Positions 47,732-56,353 of a DNA stretch of 64,000 nucleotides are shown piece by piece (the first letter of the stretch is position 1; each line of letters begins with the position of its first letter). The notes below the pieces were generated by a model. It was not told the DNA's origin and did not search any database. It was given only the letters and a program-made list of their open reading frames with translations. The position numbers were made by a program, and so were the translations under genes. The stretch spans positions 62,001 through 126,000 of the forward strand of contig NZ_SSCL01000005.1 in assembly GCF_005876955.1 (NCBI RefSeq), read 5' to 3'. The DNA is from Sinomonas gamaensis. GTDB lineage: Bacteria; Actinomycetota; Actinomycetes; Actinomycetales; Micrococcaceae.

Positions 47732-48630
47732 GCATCCTTACTGGGCGTTGACGCCCCCCGTCTTCCCCGCATCCGGTCCCGAACACGATCTAGCGCCGAC
47801 CGCCCGGCTGTGGCCACAATGACGCGCTTGGCAGCGCCTCGAGCGGCCTCGCGACCCCAGCGAAGAGGGCGCCTGACGGAGGAATCGAACAACCGGTCCA
47901 TTTCAGAAGGCTGGAGCCAGCCGTCCTCAAAGATTCCGGGGAAGAGTGCTGCGTAGGCGCCCGGAGAAACCATCGTGCCGTGCACGCGATTGCTCACATT
48001 GGTGCCATGGATGACCTGCAGCCAGGCCGGTTCGCCCCAACCGAGCTTGACGGGCATGTGCCGATGCAGTTCGTTATGCCAGTCCTTCCAGCACGTCGCA
48101 GCGTCCTCCCAGCTTGAGCTCACGCTGCAGAACGCGTTGACGCGGTCCACGCGCCGGTAGACGAAGGGGACTGCACCGATGAGACCTCGAGCGAGGTAGA
48201 TGGCGGCCGTTGAGCCGTGCTCGGCCAGGCCTTGGATGCGCTCGATGAAGTCGCGGGCTATAGCGTCGTCGTTGTCCAAATTCGTCGTCACCAGAGTCCT
48301 CGTGTGCGCGCCGGAGACGTTCGCCAGGTCGGACAACAGCTCGCCTGCACTGACCTCGGAGCGGAAGATCGGCGTGAGTGGGCTCCTTCCCGCCCACGCC
48401 TCAATTCGCTCTCGCAACCACATCGGACTTGCCGGATCAAAATAGGCGATCCATGAAAAGGCCTGAGTCGATTGTGCTGAAACCGTTGGCAGACAATATC
48501 TCTCGAAGAGCGACACCCGCTGCTCGAGCCACCCCTCACGCTCCCGCACTGAACGCTCAAAGCCGGGAGATGGCAGGTTGAATCGCGTCAGGATGACGTG
48601 GTCGACCGCATTCCGCGTTTCAGCGTCCAT
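47728..48630 (-). CDS. Putative rhamnosyltransferase-type glycosyltransferase
   Basis: A 300-residue protein resembling the 'putative rhamnosyl transferase' family (GT-A-like): DHVILTRFNLPSPG, RVSLFERYCLPTVSAQSTQAFSWIAYFDPASP, VTTNLDNDDAIARDFIERIQGLAEH with a DxD-like DNDD, and WLQVIHGTNVSNRVHG. The C-terminus is basic. ATG at 48630 overlaps the stop of the upstream GT4-like gene by 11 bases (ATGGACGCTGA); a GTG five codons earlier is an alternative. It probably transfers one sugar of the repeat unit in the cytoplasm. Donor and acceptor cannot be told. Confidence 0.75.
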   Translation of the reverse strand: MDAETRNAVDHVILTRFNLPSPGFERSVREREGWLEQRVSLFERYCLPTVSAQSTQAFSWIAYFDPASPMWLRERIEAWAGRSPLTPIFRSEVSAGELLSDLANVSGAHTRTLVTTNLDNDDAIARDFIERIQGLAEHGSTAAIYLARGLIGAVPFVYRRVDRVNAFCSVSSSWEDAATCWKDWHNELHRHMPVKLGWGEPAWLQVIHGTNVSNRVHGTMVSPGAYAALFPGIFEDGWLQPSEMDRLFDSSVRRPLRWGREAARGAAKRVIVATAGRSALDRVRDRMRGRRGASTPSKDA

Positions 48631-49804
48631 CAGAGGCCCCCGCACGTCTCAGGCCGATCCCCAGAACCGACGCCACCGCTTCGGCCCGACGATCCCAGCT
48701 GTGGTCTTGGGCCAGGTTTCGCCTCCGTAGGTCGCCGGCGGCATCCCTCCCCAGGGAGAGCAGTCGATCGACCTCACCGACGAACCGATCGGGTTCGGAC
48801 GCGACATGGATGTCCTCCGAGCCGATCCACTCGACCCCCGGAAGCGGTGTGGACACCACGGGGAGGCCAGCCGCGAGGTACTCGAGCGTCTTGAGCGGAA
48901 AGCTCGCCAGGTTGAAGCGGGACCTCGTGTAGGGCACCAGGGCGACTTCTGCTCCGGCCATGTAGGCCGGCAGGCTCTCGAAGGGCCGTGGTCCGACCCA
49001 CTGGACGCCAGGGAGCTTCGCAAGAGCCTCGAAACGAGACCTTTCTGCCCGCTGATGCAATGGCCCCACCAGCAAGAGGCGAATGTCCTCGGAAGCCAGC
49101 CGCTCGAGAATGGTCAGATCGATGCGCTCACCCAAATGGCCCACGAATACTGCGTAGGGGCGTTCCAGCGATACATCCGAGGGGACATCTTCCGTCGCCG
49201 ATCGGGAGAAATGCTCCGCATTGCAGCCGAAAGGCACGAGGTGCGCGTCCCTGCCTCGGCTTCTGAGGGCTGCCGCTACGCGGGGATTAGCGGCAATGAC
49301 AACGTCGGCACTCGCCACGAGCCGTGCGTCCCCCCGCGCATAGGATTCGGCTGCCCCACCGACCAGACCTGCCAATGCCTCAAAATCGTCCTGAGCCCAA
49401 TAAACAGTCCTCGACTCACCGATACCGCCGGAGATGGGTGCGAGGACATTTGCCTCAATTGAAGCGAATGGATCAGCGGCCAGTCGGCGGAGGGCGGCCC
49501 GGACCTCGAAGGCCGAGAGTCGCGCATTGATGTTCGTGATGCCCCTGTGGGAAATGCCGGGGAGGCCCTCGGGCTCGAGACGAGCCAGTCTGGGGCCGAG
49601 AAAAGTCAGCCCTGGGCGGGCCCTCCGTGCAGAGCTCCAGCCGCGCTCGCGGATCCGCGTCGCGGCGGACTGCACTGGATCCACATAGAGCACCGGCATG
49701 AACTGAGACAGACTCGTGGCGAGCTGCTGGTCCGCCATCCACATGTCATCCCACCGGTTGGCCGCGTTGAGGACGATCGTGCGTCCGAAGGGGGCCATGG
49801 TCAT
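48620..49804 (-). CDS. GT4-type glycosyltransferase (GT-B fold)
   Basis: A 394-residue glycosyltransferase of the GT-B type. The N-terminal domain includes VLNAANRWDDMWMADQQLATSLSQFMPVLYVDPV and TVYWAQDDFEAL. The C-terminal donor domain has AVFVGHLGERIDLTILERLASEDIRLLLVGP, VQWVGPRPFESLPAYMAGAEVALVPYTRSRFNLASFPLKTLEYLAAGLPVVSTPLPG, a clear GT4/'glycosyltransferase 1' signature with the conserved Glu of KTLEYLAAG. The ATG shares ATGA with the stop of the GT2 gene upstream. The N-terminus resembles TuaH-like teichuronic acid glycosyltransferases. Confidence 0.85.
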   Translation of the reverse strand: MTMAPFGRTIVLNAANRWDDMWMADQQLATSLSQFMPVLYVDPVQSAATRIRERGWSSARRARPGLTFLGPRLARLEPEGLPGISHRGITNINARLSAFEVRAALRRLAADPFASIEANVLAPISGGIGESRTVYWAQDDFEALAGLVGGAAESYARGDARLVASADVVIAANPRVAAALRSRGRDAHLVPFGCNAEHFSRSATEDVPSDVSLERPYAVFVGHLGERIDLTILERLASEDIRLLLVGPLHQRAERSRFEALAKLPGVQWVGPRPFESLPAYMAGAEVALVPYTRSRFNLASFPLKTLEYLAAGLPVVSTPLPGVEWIGSEDIHVASEPDRFVGEVDRLLSLGRDAAGDLRRRNLAQDHSWDRRAEAVASVLGIGLRRAGASDGR

Positions 49805-50850
49805 GCCACCCCGGTCCTTCGGATTCGGGCCAACTCGGCGGTGGCGGCCATCCGCCGGTGTGCGCGCCCAACGACGGACAACGCCTTCCGCGCGAGGGCC
49901 CTTTCGGCGAACGTCTGGCGCCGCCGAAGCGCAGACCATGCGTCCAAGCCGTCGAGCTCCACCCCCTGTTCGTGGGCAAAGCCGATATACCTCGCAGCCA
50001 ACGGCCCATGACCACGACCCAGATCGTATTCCCGGGCAGCCCGCGCCAGCGCTTCTCGCGCAAGCGCCGTCCGAGCAGAAACGGCTGTCGTGGCAAGTTG
50101 CGGCGACGACAGGAACAACTCGAACATCCGCGACCGTTCTACGAGATCGCTCAAGTCGTCTTCCCCGAGATGCATGTTCCCGCCATGGATTCGGTAATAG
50201 GCCTGCGGGGGTCCTTCGATGCGTCCAACACGACCGAAGGTAGCGGCCTGAAGCCAGAAGTAGAGGTCTGCCGTATGCGGAAGGCGAGCGTCGTAGCCTC
50301 CTGCCCGTTCCACCACTTCCCGGCGGACGATGGCCTCTGGATTGGCGATGACGTTCGTGGCACGGCGGCAGATCCGCTCGATCCACTCGGAGCCACTCCA
50401 TACAGTCCAGGAGACTGGGCGTTTGACGGGGCGCGGAGGCTCCTCCGAGAACGACGGCGCCCTTCCATAGACGAGCGCGAGGCCGGGTCTTGCCTCAAAG
50501 AGGGCTGCCGCACGGGCGAGGGCGCCGGGGGCGAGGAGATCGTCGGCGGACAGCAGGACGACGTAGTCGCCTCTGCACAGCCGCAGGCCGTCGTTGTAGG
50601 TTGCGATATGGCCGGCGTTGACCTCATGCACTACTGCCGTGACCCGCGGATCTGAGGCCGCGATACCTTCTGCCATCCGCGCACTGCCGTCCGGAGAGGC
50701 ATCGTCGACGACGATGACTTGGACATCTACACCTGGCTGCTCGAGAACGCTCTGAACCGCGCGCGGAAGAAAGTGGCCGTAGTTGTAGCAAGGGATGACG
50801 ACGGAGACCGTCGGCCGCCCTGTCAGCGGGGTAGGACGCATCCGCCGCAT
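49801..50850 (-). CDS. Family 2 glycosyltransferase
   Basis: A 349-residue GT2 enzyme. The GT-A domain occupies the first 220 residues: VSVVIPCYNYGHFLPRAVQSVLEQ, VIVVDDASPDGSARMA, NAGHIATYNDGLRLCRGDYVVLLSADDLLAPGAL with the metal-binding DD, and GGYDARLPHTADLYFWLQAA as the acceptor region. A helical C-terminal tail ends RRTGVA. ATG at 50850 shares bases with the flippase stop (TGATG), and its stop overlaps the next start (ATGA). A cytoplasmic repeat-unit assembly role is likely. Confidence 0.87.
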   Translation of the reverse strand: MRRMRPTPLTGRPTVSVVIPCYNYGHFLPRAVQSVLEQPGVDVQVIVVDDASPDGSARMAEGIAASDPRVTAVVHEVNAGHIATYNDGLRLCRGDYVVLLSADDLLAPGALARAAALFEARPGLALVYGRAPSFSEEPPRPVKRPVSWTVWSGSEWIERICRRATNVIANPEAIVRREVVERAGGYDARLPHTADLYFWLQAATFGRVGRIEGPPQAYYRIHGGNMHLGEDDLSDLVERSRMFELFLSSPQLATTAVSARTALAREALARAAREYDLGRGHGPLAARYIGFAHEQGVELDGLDAWSALRRRQTFAERALARKALSVVGRAHRRMAATAELARIRRTGVA

Positions 50851-52319
50851 CACATACCTCCAACAGGTGATGGGCGCGGTTGTCTCAGGAGCGCGACCCG
50901 GGCCCGCCAGACGGGCCGTGTGCCGAGTACGTAGATGCCGGCGCCGATCGCCCCTCCGGCGAGAATCCTCAGCCATTCGGGAGAAATGGGGATGGTGACC
51001 GTGAAGGCGACCAAGGAAGCGACGGCGGTTGCTGCGACCGGTCGTCCCAGATCCCGCCACAAACCGCCGAGCGAGCCGGGAACCGCGCGACGGACCAGCA
51101 GAACCTGCACGGGAAGGACGACGCCCAGCAACACCACCACATGGGCCCACGCGACCCCCATGAGGCCAAGAGGACCCAATCCCACGAGCATTCCGGTTGA
51201 CAGGGCAATCAGCCAAATGCACTGGACGAGGAAGGCGGAACCAGTGCGCCCTACTGCCACGAGAAGGTTCGAGAGCATGAGCTCAACGAGCATCGGCACG
51301 CTATACAGCGCGAGCACAGCCACAACGGGTGCCGCGCCGGCCCACGCCGGACCGTAGAGGACAGCGACGATCTCGTGAGCGAAAACGGACGTGAATCCGC
51401 AGAGGGGAAGCGCTATGAGGAATACAGCGCTTCCCCATGACCGGATGCTCGCTCTCAGCCGATCGGAGTCATCGTGGTGATCCGAAAATGCCGGCATCGC
51501 CACTGAGTTCAGCGCTGATGAAAGCACTGAGACCGATAGCGAGGCAACGGAAAAGGCGACTGAATAGATGCCGAGCAGCGCGGGCCCCATCGCACTGCCC
51601 ACAAGGGCAAAATCCGCGTTGAGCAGTGCATAGCCGACCACGTTCGCTCCGGCCAGCGGAAGGCCGAAGCGCAGCAGGAAGTACAGGGCCTTGCCGTCGA
51701 TCCGAGGCCAGATCCAGTGGCGCCCGAGCACGAGCAGGCCGATGCCCGTGATGCTGGCCGTCAGAACCTTTGACCATGCGAAGGACATCGCTCCTGAGCC
51801 GCCCAAGGCCAGGAGCAGGAGCAGCGCGCTCGACGGCACAAATGCGATGGCGCTCGCGGCAAAGAGCGACCGCTGTCGGAAATCCCTTGCGAGGAGGGCG
51901 CCCGGAACGGATGAGAAGCCCGAGGCGACAACGCCGAGCGCGAGTACTCTGATTGCGCTTGCGGCCTCGGGGGCCCCGAGGGCGTGAGCCAAGGGGTCGG
52001 CGGCGAGGACCATGATGAGGGCGAGCAGTCCGGACCATGCCCACGCGATAGCCACGACCGTGGGGCCGTAGTCCTCGACCGAGAGATCGCGGCGGATGAG
52101 CGCAGAGGCAACTCCGAGTTCGCTGATGGACGTTGCAATCGTCCCGACAACGAGGGCAGCGGTAAAGACGCCGAAGTCATGGGGCGAGACGAGGCGGACG
52201 GCCAGGACCATGAGGAGGACGTTGGCGACCCGCATGACCAACGTATTGATACCACTCCACAGGGCTCCGGAACCGACGCCGGCTTCGCCAGCCATGCGCC
52301 TCCGCCCGCCTCTCAGCAT
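50850..52319 (-). CDS. Wzx-type polysaccharide flippase (MOP superfamily)
   Basis: A 489-residue membrane protein with about 14 hydrophobic segments, of the lipopolysaccharide/teichuronic acid flippase family (WzxC/TuaB-like). Typical are SGALWSGINTLVMRVANVLLMVLAVRLVSPHDFGVFTAALVVGTIATSISELGVASALIRRD and YGPTVVAIAWAWSGLLALIMV. It would carry undecaprenyl-linked repeat units across the membrane for the Wzy-like polymerase. ATG at 52319 overlaps the aminotransferase stop (ATGCTGA); ATG 52295 (with GGAGG three bases upstream) is possible. The stop shares bases with the GT2 start. Confidence 0.87.
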   Translation of the reverse strand: MLRGGRRRMAGEAGVGSGALWSGINTLVMRVANVLLMVLAVRLVSPHDFGVFTAALVVGTIATSISELGVASALIRRDLSVEDYGPTVVAIAWAWSGLLALIMVLAADPLAHALGAPEAASAIRVLALGVVASGFSSVPGALLARDFRQRSLFAASAIAFVPSSALLLLLALGGSGAMSFAWSKVLTASITGIGLLVLGRHWIWPRIDGKALYFLLRFGLPLAGANVVGYALLNADFALVGSAMGPALLGIYSVAFSVASLSVSVLSSALNSVAMPAFSDHHDDSDRLRASIRSWGSAVFLIALPLCGFTSVFAHEIVAVLYGPAWAGAAPVVAVLALYSVPMLVELMLSNLLVAVGRTGSAFLVQCIWLIALSTGMLVGLGPLGLMGVAWAHVVVLLGVVLPVQVLLVRRAVPGSLGGLWRDLGRPVAATAVASLVAFTVTIPISPEWLRILAGGAIGAGIYVLGTRPVWRARVALLRQPRPSPVGGM

Positions 52320-53440
52320 CCCCTGACCACCTCCGCCACCAACTGCTGCTGCTCAGGCGTGATGTGCGGGAACATGGGCAGGGACAGGATCTGGGCGGAG
52401 GCCTCCTCGGCGACGGGGAAGTCGCCGGAGTGGTACCCCAGGTAGGAGAACGCGTCCGTGAGGTGCACCGGCGTCGGGTAGTGGATCCCGGTTGCGATCC
52501 CGGCGGCCGCGAGGGCGGACTGGACGCGGACACGCTGCTCGGCGCGGATGACGTACAGGTGCCATACGTCCTCGTTGCCGGGCTGGCTCTTGGGGGTGCG
52601 CACCCCGGCGATCCCGTCGAGGAGCTCGGCATAGAGCCTTGCCGCCGCCCGCCGTCGTGCGTTCCACTCGGCGAGCCGTTGGAGTTTGGCGCGCAGCACA
52701 ATCGCCTGCATGGCGTCGAGGCGGGAGTTGAAGCCCACGATCTCGTGCACGTACTTGACCACGCTGCCGTGCGCGGCGAGCAGCCGCACCATGTCGGCGA
52801 GCAGCGGGTCGTTGGTGGTGACGGCACCGGCGTCGCCGGCCGCCCCCAGATTCTTGCCGGGATAGAAGCTCGTGGCGGCGATGTGCCCGAGCGATCCGGC
52901 TGCCCGACCGTAGCGCCGGGCCCCTTGCGCCTGAGCGGCGTCCTCGACGAGGGCGAGGCCGCGGTGCGCGGCAAGGGGCACGAGCGCCTCGACGGGCGCG
53001 GTCTGCCCGAAAAGGTGGACCGGGACGATGGCCTGAGTCCTAGGCCCCACCGCCCGGCCCACCTTGTTCGTGTCGATGAGCAGTGTGTCGGGGTCGACGT
53101 CCACGATGATGGGACGGGCACCCGCGCGCACCACTGCCTCCGCCGTCGCCACAAACGTGTTGGCAGGGAGGATCACCTCGCCCCCAGGCCCCACGCCCAC
53201 CGCTCGCAGCGCGAGCTCGAGCGCGTCGGTGCCGTTCGCGACGCCGATGCAGGCGCGCACCCCGATGAATTCCGCGTACTCCTCTTCGAATGCCGTGACG
53301 TGCGGTCCGCCGATGAAAGCCCCCGTATCGAGGGTGCGCACGACTTCCGGCACCACGTCTGCGCTGACTTCCTGCTGCTGTGCCACGAGGTCCACAAAGG
53401 GGACCCGCTGCACGCGTCCTGCCTGCGCCTCTGCCGTCAT
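52313..53440 (-). CDS. DegT/DnrJ/EryC1 aminotransferase, WbpE-like
   Basis: A 375-residue PLP-dependent sugar aminotransferase. Motifs include VPFVDLVAQQQEVSADVVPEVVRTLDTGAFIGGPHVTAFEEEYAEFIG, GVANGTDALELALRAVGVGPGGEVILPANTFVATAEAV, DPDTLLID, LVEDAAQAQGARRYGRAAGSLG and SFYPGKNLGAAGDAGAVTTND with the PLP lysine in PGKN. The overall pattern resembles WbpE/VioA-type enzymes that make 3-amino (or 4-amino) UDP/dTDP sugars. Paired with the Gfo/Idh/MocA enzyme (56350) and the WbpD-like acyltransferase (34822), it suggests a 2,3-diamino sugar acid. Its ATG overlaps the PglD-like stop (ATGA). Confidence 0.87.
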   Translation of the reverse strand: MTAEAQAGRVQRVPFVDLVAQQQEVSADVVPEVVRTLDTGAFIGGPHVTAFEEEYAEFIGVRACIGVANGTDALELALRAVGVGPGGEVILPANTFVATAEAVVRAGARPIIVDVDPDTLLIDTNKVGRAVGPRTQAIVPVHLFGQTAPVEALVPLAAHRGLALVEDAAQAQGARRYGRAAGSLGHIAATSFYPGKNLGAAGDAGAVTTNDPLLADMVRLLAAHGSVVKYVHEIVGFNSRLDAMQAIVLRAKLQRLAEWNARRRAAARLYAELLDGIAGVRTPKSQPGNEDVWHLYVIRAEQRVRVQSALAAAGIATGIHYPTPVHLTDAFSYLGYHSGDFPVAEEASAQILSLPMFPHITPEQQQLVAEVVRGC

Positions 53441-54102
53441 GACTCCACCCCCCGATCCCCGCCATTGGTTGCTGACGACATGGGCCGGGCGGGGACACCG
53501 ACCCATGTCTGCCCTTCGGGCACATCGCTGACAACCGCGGCGCCCATTCCGACGACGGCCCGCGCACCCACTCGGGTGCGCTGCCGAATACTGCTGTTCA
53601 TTCCCACATACGCGGCGCGGCCGACGACGACGGAGCCGCCGAGCGTCGCACCGGCGGCGAACGTCGCGTAGTCGTCGGCGACGTCGCCGTGCGTGAACAC
53701 CACGCCTGGCATGACCACAACGTGCCTCCCGAGGGAGACCGCCGCCGTCAGGACGACGTTGGCGAGCAAGATGCTCCCCTCCCCCACCGTGCAGCCCTCC
53801 GGGAGCGAGACGCTCGGATGCACGATGGTGGCAAACCGGCCGGGCGGGAGCCCGAGGGTACCCAGCCGGCGCACGATGTCGGCGCGGATGGCACCACTCC
53901 CCACGCACACCACGACGCGTGCACCCGGGTGCTTCCGCACCTCGGTGAGGGGCCCGAGCACGTGCGCGCCGTCGAGGACGCTCCCGACTCGGATGGGGTC
54001 GTCATCGAGGATGCCGAGCAGGTCGTAGTCGTCACCGGCGCGGACGAGCGCCATGACCTCGCGGGCCAGCCCGCTCGCCGCAACGATGAGCAACTCCGTC
54101 AC
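53437..54102 (-). CDS. PglD/NeuD-type sugar O/N-acyltransferase
   Basis: A 221-residue protein with an N-terminal Rossmann-like PglD domain (LLIVAASGLAREVMALVRAGDDYDLLGILDDDP, GARVVVCVGSGAIRADIV) and a C-terminal left-handed beta-helix (SVSLPEGCTVGEGSILLANVVLTAAVSLGRHVVVMPGVVFTHGDVADDYATFAAGATLGGSVVVGRAAYVGMNSSIRQRTRVGARAVVGMGAAVVSDVPEGQTWVGVPARP). PglD-type enzymes acetylate the 4-amino group made by a PglE-type aminotransferase, and such a gene lies directly upstream. GTG at 54102 shares GTGA with that gene's stop. Confidence 0.87.
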   Translation of the reverse strand: MTELLIVAASGLAREVMALVRAGDDYDLLGILDDDPIRVGSVLDGAHVLGPLTEVRKHPGARVVVCVGSGAIRADIVRRLGTLGLPPGRFATIVHPSVSLPEGCTVGEGSILLANVVLTAAVSLGRHVVVMPGVVFTHGDVADDYATFAAGATLGGSVVVGRAAYVGMNSSIRQRTRVGARAVVGMGAAVVSDVPEGQTWVGVPARPMSSATNGGDRGVES

Positions 54103-55361
54103 CTGGGGCTCGCTTTCGGCTTCTTGTCCCTGATGGTGTTGTTGTGCCTCATCGCGGCGCTCGGCTTCCTCGATGCACGGACGACGGCGTCCGCCACCCT
54201 CTCGACGCCCTCCTCGCTGAGCTCGTGGTACAGCGGGAAGATGAGGGTGCGGGCGTTGAGCCGTTCGGTCACCGGAAGCGGTACCCGCAGCGGCCGGTCG
54301 GCGAAGGCCGGCTCGAGGTGGGAGGCCATGATCCCGGAGCGGGCGGAGATGCCGTCCTCCGCGAGTTCGTCGAGCAATTCGTCCCGGGTCAGCGGGAATC
54401 CTTCCCCCACCTCGGCCCAGAACGACTGGAAGTTCGATTCCCCCTGCGGCGGGTCCTCGACGAAGCGGAGTCCGGGGACGCCGTCGAGCATTTCGCGATA
54501 GAGCGCGGCGAGCGCGCGGCGCCGCTCGACCATCGCGGGGAGCCTCCGCAGCTGGACGATGCCGATCGCGGCCTGGAGGTCCGTCATCCGGAAGTTGAAG
54601 CCAAGCTCGGTGTACGCCTCGGCTGGGGCCCGGACGGCCTCGTGCCGCTCGGCCGCGGACACGCTGGCCGCGTGCTGGCGCAGGCGCTTCGCCCGGGCGG
54701 CCCAGTCGTCGCGATCCGTAGTGAGCATGCCGCCCTCGCCCGTCGTGAGGAGCTTGCGCGGGTGGAACGACCACGCGGCGACATCCGCGCCGACGCCAAC
54801 TGGCTTTCCGCGGTAGCGCGAGCCGGCCGCGCAGGCGGCGTCCTCGATCAACCGGATGCCCCGCTGCTCGCAGAGCTCCGCGATGGGGCTGACATCAGCG
54901 GGCAGGCCTCCCTGGTCGACGACGATGACCGCCGTGGTGCGCGGGCTGATGACCTGGGCGACCGTCTCAGCCGTGATGTTCCCGGTCATCGGGTCCACGT
55001 CGGCGAATACGGGCTCGGCGCCGACGTACAGCGGAGCATTGGCCGTCGCCACGAAGGAGAACGACGGCACCACGACCTCGTCGCCGGGCTTGACCCCGGC
55101 AACCAGCAGTGCGAGGTGCAGCGCCGTGGTGCAGCTCGACGCCGCCACGCCATTGAGGACGCCCTGGGCCTTGGCGAACGCCCGCTCGAACTCCGCGACG
55201 CGCGGTCCCTGCGCGAGCCACCCCGAGGCGATCACATCGGCGAGCGCGTTCGCCTCCTCCGTGCCCACCCACGGCTTCATGACGTTGAGCCGCTCCGTGC
55301 CGGAGGTGCCGCCGGATTGGGGTTCTAGGCCCGAGGCCCGGTCACCGCTCGTGATCGTCAT
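54099..55361 (-). CDS. DegT/DnrJ/EryC1 aminotransferase, PglE/PseC-like
   Basis: A 420-residue PLP aminotransferase: VMKPWVGTEEANALADVIASGWLAQGPRVAEFERAFAKAQG, SSCTTALHLALLVAGVKPGDEVVVPSFSFVATANAPLYVGAEPVFADVD, LIEDAACAAGSRYRGKPVG and SFHPRKLLTTGEGGML with the PLP lysine in HPRK. The HPRKLLTTGEGGM form is that of C4 aminotransferases such as PglE, ArnB and PseC. Together with the downstream PglD-like gene it fits a 4-acetamido-4-deoxy sugar. A UDP-4,6-dehydratase needed for a bacillosamine-type route is not seen in the window. The hydrophilic tail RHNNTIRDKKPKASPR is an extension. ATG shares ATGA with the epimerase stop. Confidence 0.86.
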   Translation of the reverse strand: MTITSGDRASGLEPQSGGTSGTERLNVMKPWVGTEEANALADVIASGWLAQGPRVAEFERAFAKAQGVLNGVAASSCTTALHLALLVAGVKPGDEVVVPSFSFVATANAPLYVGAEPVFADVDPMTGNITAETVAQVISPRTTAVIVVDQGGLPADVSPIAELCEQRGIRLIEDAACAAGSRYRGKPVGVGADVAAWSFHPRKLLTTGEGGMLTTDRDDWAARAKRLRQHAASVSAAERHEAVRAPAEAYTELGFNFRMTDLQAAIGIVQLRRLPAMVERRRALAALYREMLDGVPGLRFVEDPPQGESNFQSFWAEVGEGFPLTRDELLDELAEDGISARSGIMASHLEPAFADRPLRVPLPVTERLNARTLIFPLYHELSEEGVERVADAVVRASRKPSAAMRHNNTIRDKKPKASPR

Positions 55362-56353
55362 GACGCCGCCACCACTCGGGCCGCCGCAATCTCCTCGCGG
55401 AGCGGGCGCCACCAAGCGACAAGCCGGCGCAGCCCCTCGTCGAGCGGCATCTCGGCCCGGAAGCCGAGGTCTCGCGCAGCGGCCCGTGTGTCCGCAAGGC
55501 GCCGGGGTACGCCGTTGACCTTGCGCTCGGGGCCGAATTCCACGGCGAGGTTGGAGTCCATGGCCGCCAGCAGCGAGATTGCGAGCGCGAGCAGGCTCGT
55601 CTCCGTTCCGCTCGCCACGTTGTACACGCCCTCGCGCACCTCGGACTCGGCGGCGTAGACGTTCGCCCGAGCCACGTCCGTGGTGTAGACGAAATCCATG
55701 GTCTGCTCGCCGTTGCCGTAGACGAGCGGCGGCCGTCCGTCGGCGATCCGCTCCATCCAGCGGACCAGGACCTCGGTGTAAAGACCGTGGACGTCCATGC
55801 GGGGTCCGTAGACGTTGAAGTACCGCAGGGCCACGTAGTCCAAGCCGTACATGGCGCGGAAGCTGCGCGCCATACCCTCGTTGAAGCTCTTCGCCGCCCC
55901 GTAGAGGGTGTCGTTGTTGTGGTGGTGGTGCCGCTCGCCGGTCGGGAACTCCTCCGCGGCTCCGTACACGGAGGCACTCGAGGCCAGGACCACCTTGTCG
56001 ACTCCGTGCTGCGACGCTGCCTCGAGGACTGAGAACGTCCCGTCCACGAGGACTTCGAGCGCGAGCCGGGGCTCTTCGGCGCACTGGGTGATGCGGATCG
56101 CGGCCTGGTGGAAGACGAGGTCCTTGCCCACGGTCGCGTCGTGGACGAGGTCTCGGTCGCGGAGGTCGCCGTCGATGAGGCGGACCCGCCCCGTCGCGAG
56201 GGCGTGATCGAGGTTGGCGAGCCTCCCGCGCGTCAGGTTGTCGAGGACGTCGATGTGCTCCACGCCTGCGTCCAGCAACTGGTCCACGATGGTTGATCCA
56301 ATGGTCCCGGCTCCCCCCGTGACGAGCACGCGTGCCCCTGCCAAGACGGTCAT
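55358..56353 (-). CDS. NAD-dependent nucleotide-sugar epimerase (SDR family)
   Basis: A 331-residue extended short-chain dehydrogenase. NAD motif VLVTGGAGTIGSTIVDQLL, DNLTRGRLANLDHA, catalytic SSASVYG and YGAAKSFNE (Tyr/Lys), LRYFNVYGPRMDVHGLYTEVLVRW, and VYNVASGTETSLLALA near the C-terminus. Similar to UDP-glucose 4-epimerase and UDP-GlcNAc(A) 4-epimerases; which sugar is used is undetermined. A His/Asn run (RHHHHNNDTLYG) precedes the catalytic Tyr. ATG shares ATGA with the Gfo/Idh/MocA stop, and its stop overlaps the aminotransferase start. Confidence 0.86.
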   Translation of the reverse strand: MTVLAGARVLVTGGAGTIGSTIVDQLLDAGVEHIDVLDNLTRGRLANLDHALATGRVRLIDGDLRDRDLVHDATVGKDLVFHQAAIRITQCAEEPRLALEVLVDGTFSVLEAASQHGVDKVVLASSASVYGAAEEFPTGERHHHHNNDTLYGAAKSFNEGMARSFRAMYGLDYVALRYFNVYGPRMDVHGLYTEVLVRWMERIADGRPPLVYGNGEQTMDFVYTTDVARANVYAAESEVREGVYNVASGTETSLLALAISLLAAMDSNLAVEFGPERKVNGVPRRLADTRAAARDLGFRAEMPLDEGLRRLVAWWRPLREEIAAARVVAAS